Assembly: GCA_947501105.1 (NCBI GenBank) | Contig: CANMUP010000004.1 | Coordinates: forward strand, 310,001 to 374,000 | Source: an uncultured Flaviramulus sp. | GTDB taxonomy: Bacteria; Bacteroidota; Bacteroidia; Flavobacteriales; Flavobacteriaceae | Direction: 5' to 3' | DNA length: 64,000 bases | Shown: positions 63,872-64,000 of the stretch, piece by piece | How positions within the stretch are numbered: position 1 is the stretch's first letter | Layout: the number at the start of each line of letters is the position of its first letter | Program-made: the position numbers and the translations under genes | Notes under the pieces: generated by a model | The model's database searches: none | What the model was told of the DNA's origin: nothing | What the model saw: the letters and a program-made list of their open reading frames with translations, nothing else

Positions 63872-64000
63872 ATGAAGGTTGCAGTTTTTGGACGATTTTA
63901 CAATGAGCGTACAACAATTTCGGTTGAAACACTCTTTAATTATTTATTAAAAAACAATTTTGATGCTTATATAGAAACAGAATTTTATAACCTCATAAAA
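63872..64000 (+). CDS. nadK: NAD kinase (N-terminal part only)
   Basis: From the ATG at 63872 the frame is open to the window edge (43 residues), starting MKVAVFGRFYNERTTIS. This matches the N-terminus of flavobacterial NAD kinases, and the position after pdxJ and the CBS gene supports it. The catalytic GGDG motif would lie beyond the window. Confidence 0.65.
   Translation, partial: MKVAVFGRFYNERTTISVETLFNYLLKNNFDAYIETEFYNLIK

Noticed and set aside
1-64000. CRISPR array, rRNA or prophage
   Set aside because: No regular short repeats with unique spacers, no rRNA signature and no phage structural genes were seen; the 'holin family' protein at 60370 is a chromosomal membrane protein.

Overview
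The window is AT-rich, densely coded DNA from a marine-type Flavobacteriaceae member (Bacteroidota). The evidence is promoters of the TTTG-N19-TANNTTTG type, a bS21-sized rpsU, a FolK-deoxynucleoside kinase fusion, a type IX secretion (T9SS)-style C-terminal sorting domain, a CrtI-CrtB-CrtZ-CrtYcd carotenoid operon, and the pdxJ / CBS-domain / NAD kinase gene order. No rRNA, CRISPR array, integrase or transposase is visible.

Region 1 (1-23552) is a very large MacAB/TolC-like export locus. On the minus strand, in transcription order, it holds a membrane-fusion protein, an ABC ATPase, a run of seven paralogous FtsX/MacB-type permeases of about 800 residues (interrupted once by a 51-codon FecR-like mini-gene and once by a second ATPase), a short doubtful ORF and the start of a TolC-family outer-membrane protein. 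Divergently, on the plus strand, lie an NtrC-type sigma-54 response regulator and its histidine kinase. The 205-bp divergent gap holds two matching inverted repeats exactly 21 bp apart and a TGGCAC element, as expected for an enhancer plus sigma-54 promoter.

Region 2 (23524-34556) is a polymorphic-toxin islet. It holds a 2188-residue secreted SpvB/RHS protein ending in an HNH-nuclease-like toxin domain, a probable immunity gene, two decayed genes (SMI1/KNR4-like and probably DUF4375-like), two small secreted accessory proteins (one frameshifted) and an FkbM-type methyltransferase. It is bracketed by two diverged direct copies, 10.5 kb apart, of the 5' end and upstream region of a CHC2 primase-like gene; both copies are broken. 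tRNA-Leu and tRNA-Gly follow at its right border.

Region 3 (34837-51058) is mostly housekeeping: mutS, a SpoU-type RNA methylase, a LytTR regulator with membrane segments, a serine beta-lactamase-fold hydrolase, folK-dNK, a queuosine-precursor transporter, an AsmA-like protein, rpsU, a LysE-type exporter, DUF2797, GH3 and an OmpA/PD40 protein.

Region 4 (51081-56748) is a carotenoid cluster under a MerR/B12-binding regulator of the CarH/LitR type. Four TGTCTAA motifs in the divergent promoter region look like its operator. A lipoprotein with two nearly identical FAS1 domains stands between the regulator and crtI-crtB-crtZ-crtY; the set of enzymes predicts zeaxanthin.

Region 5 (56773-64000) is clpX, clpP, tig, a small membrane protein, a methyltransferase, an alpha/beta hydrolase, pdxJ, a CBS protein and the start of NAD kinase.

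All family assignments come from reading motifs by eye; no database search was run.
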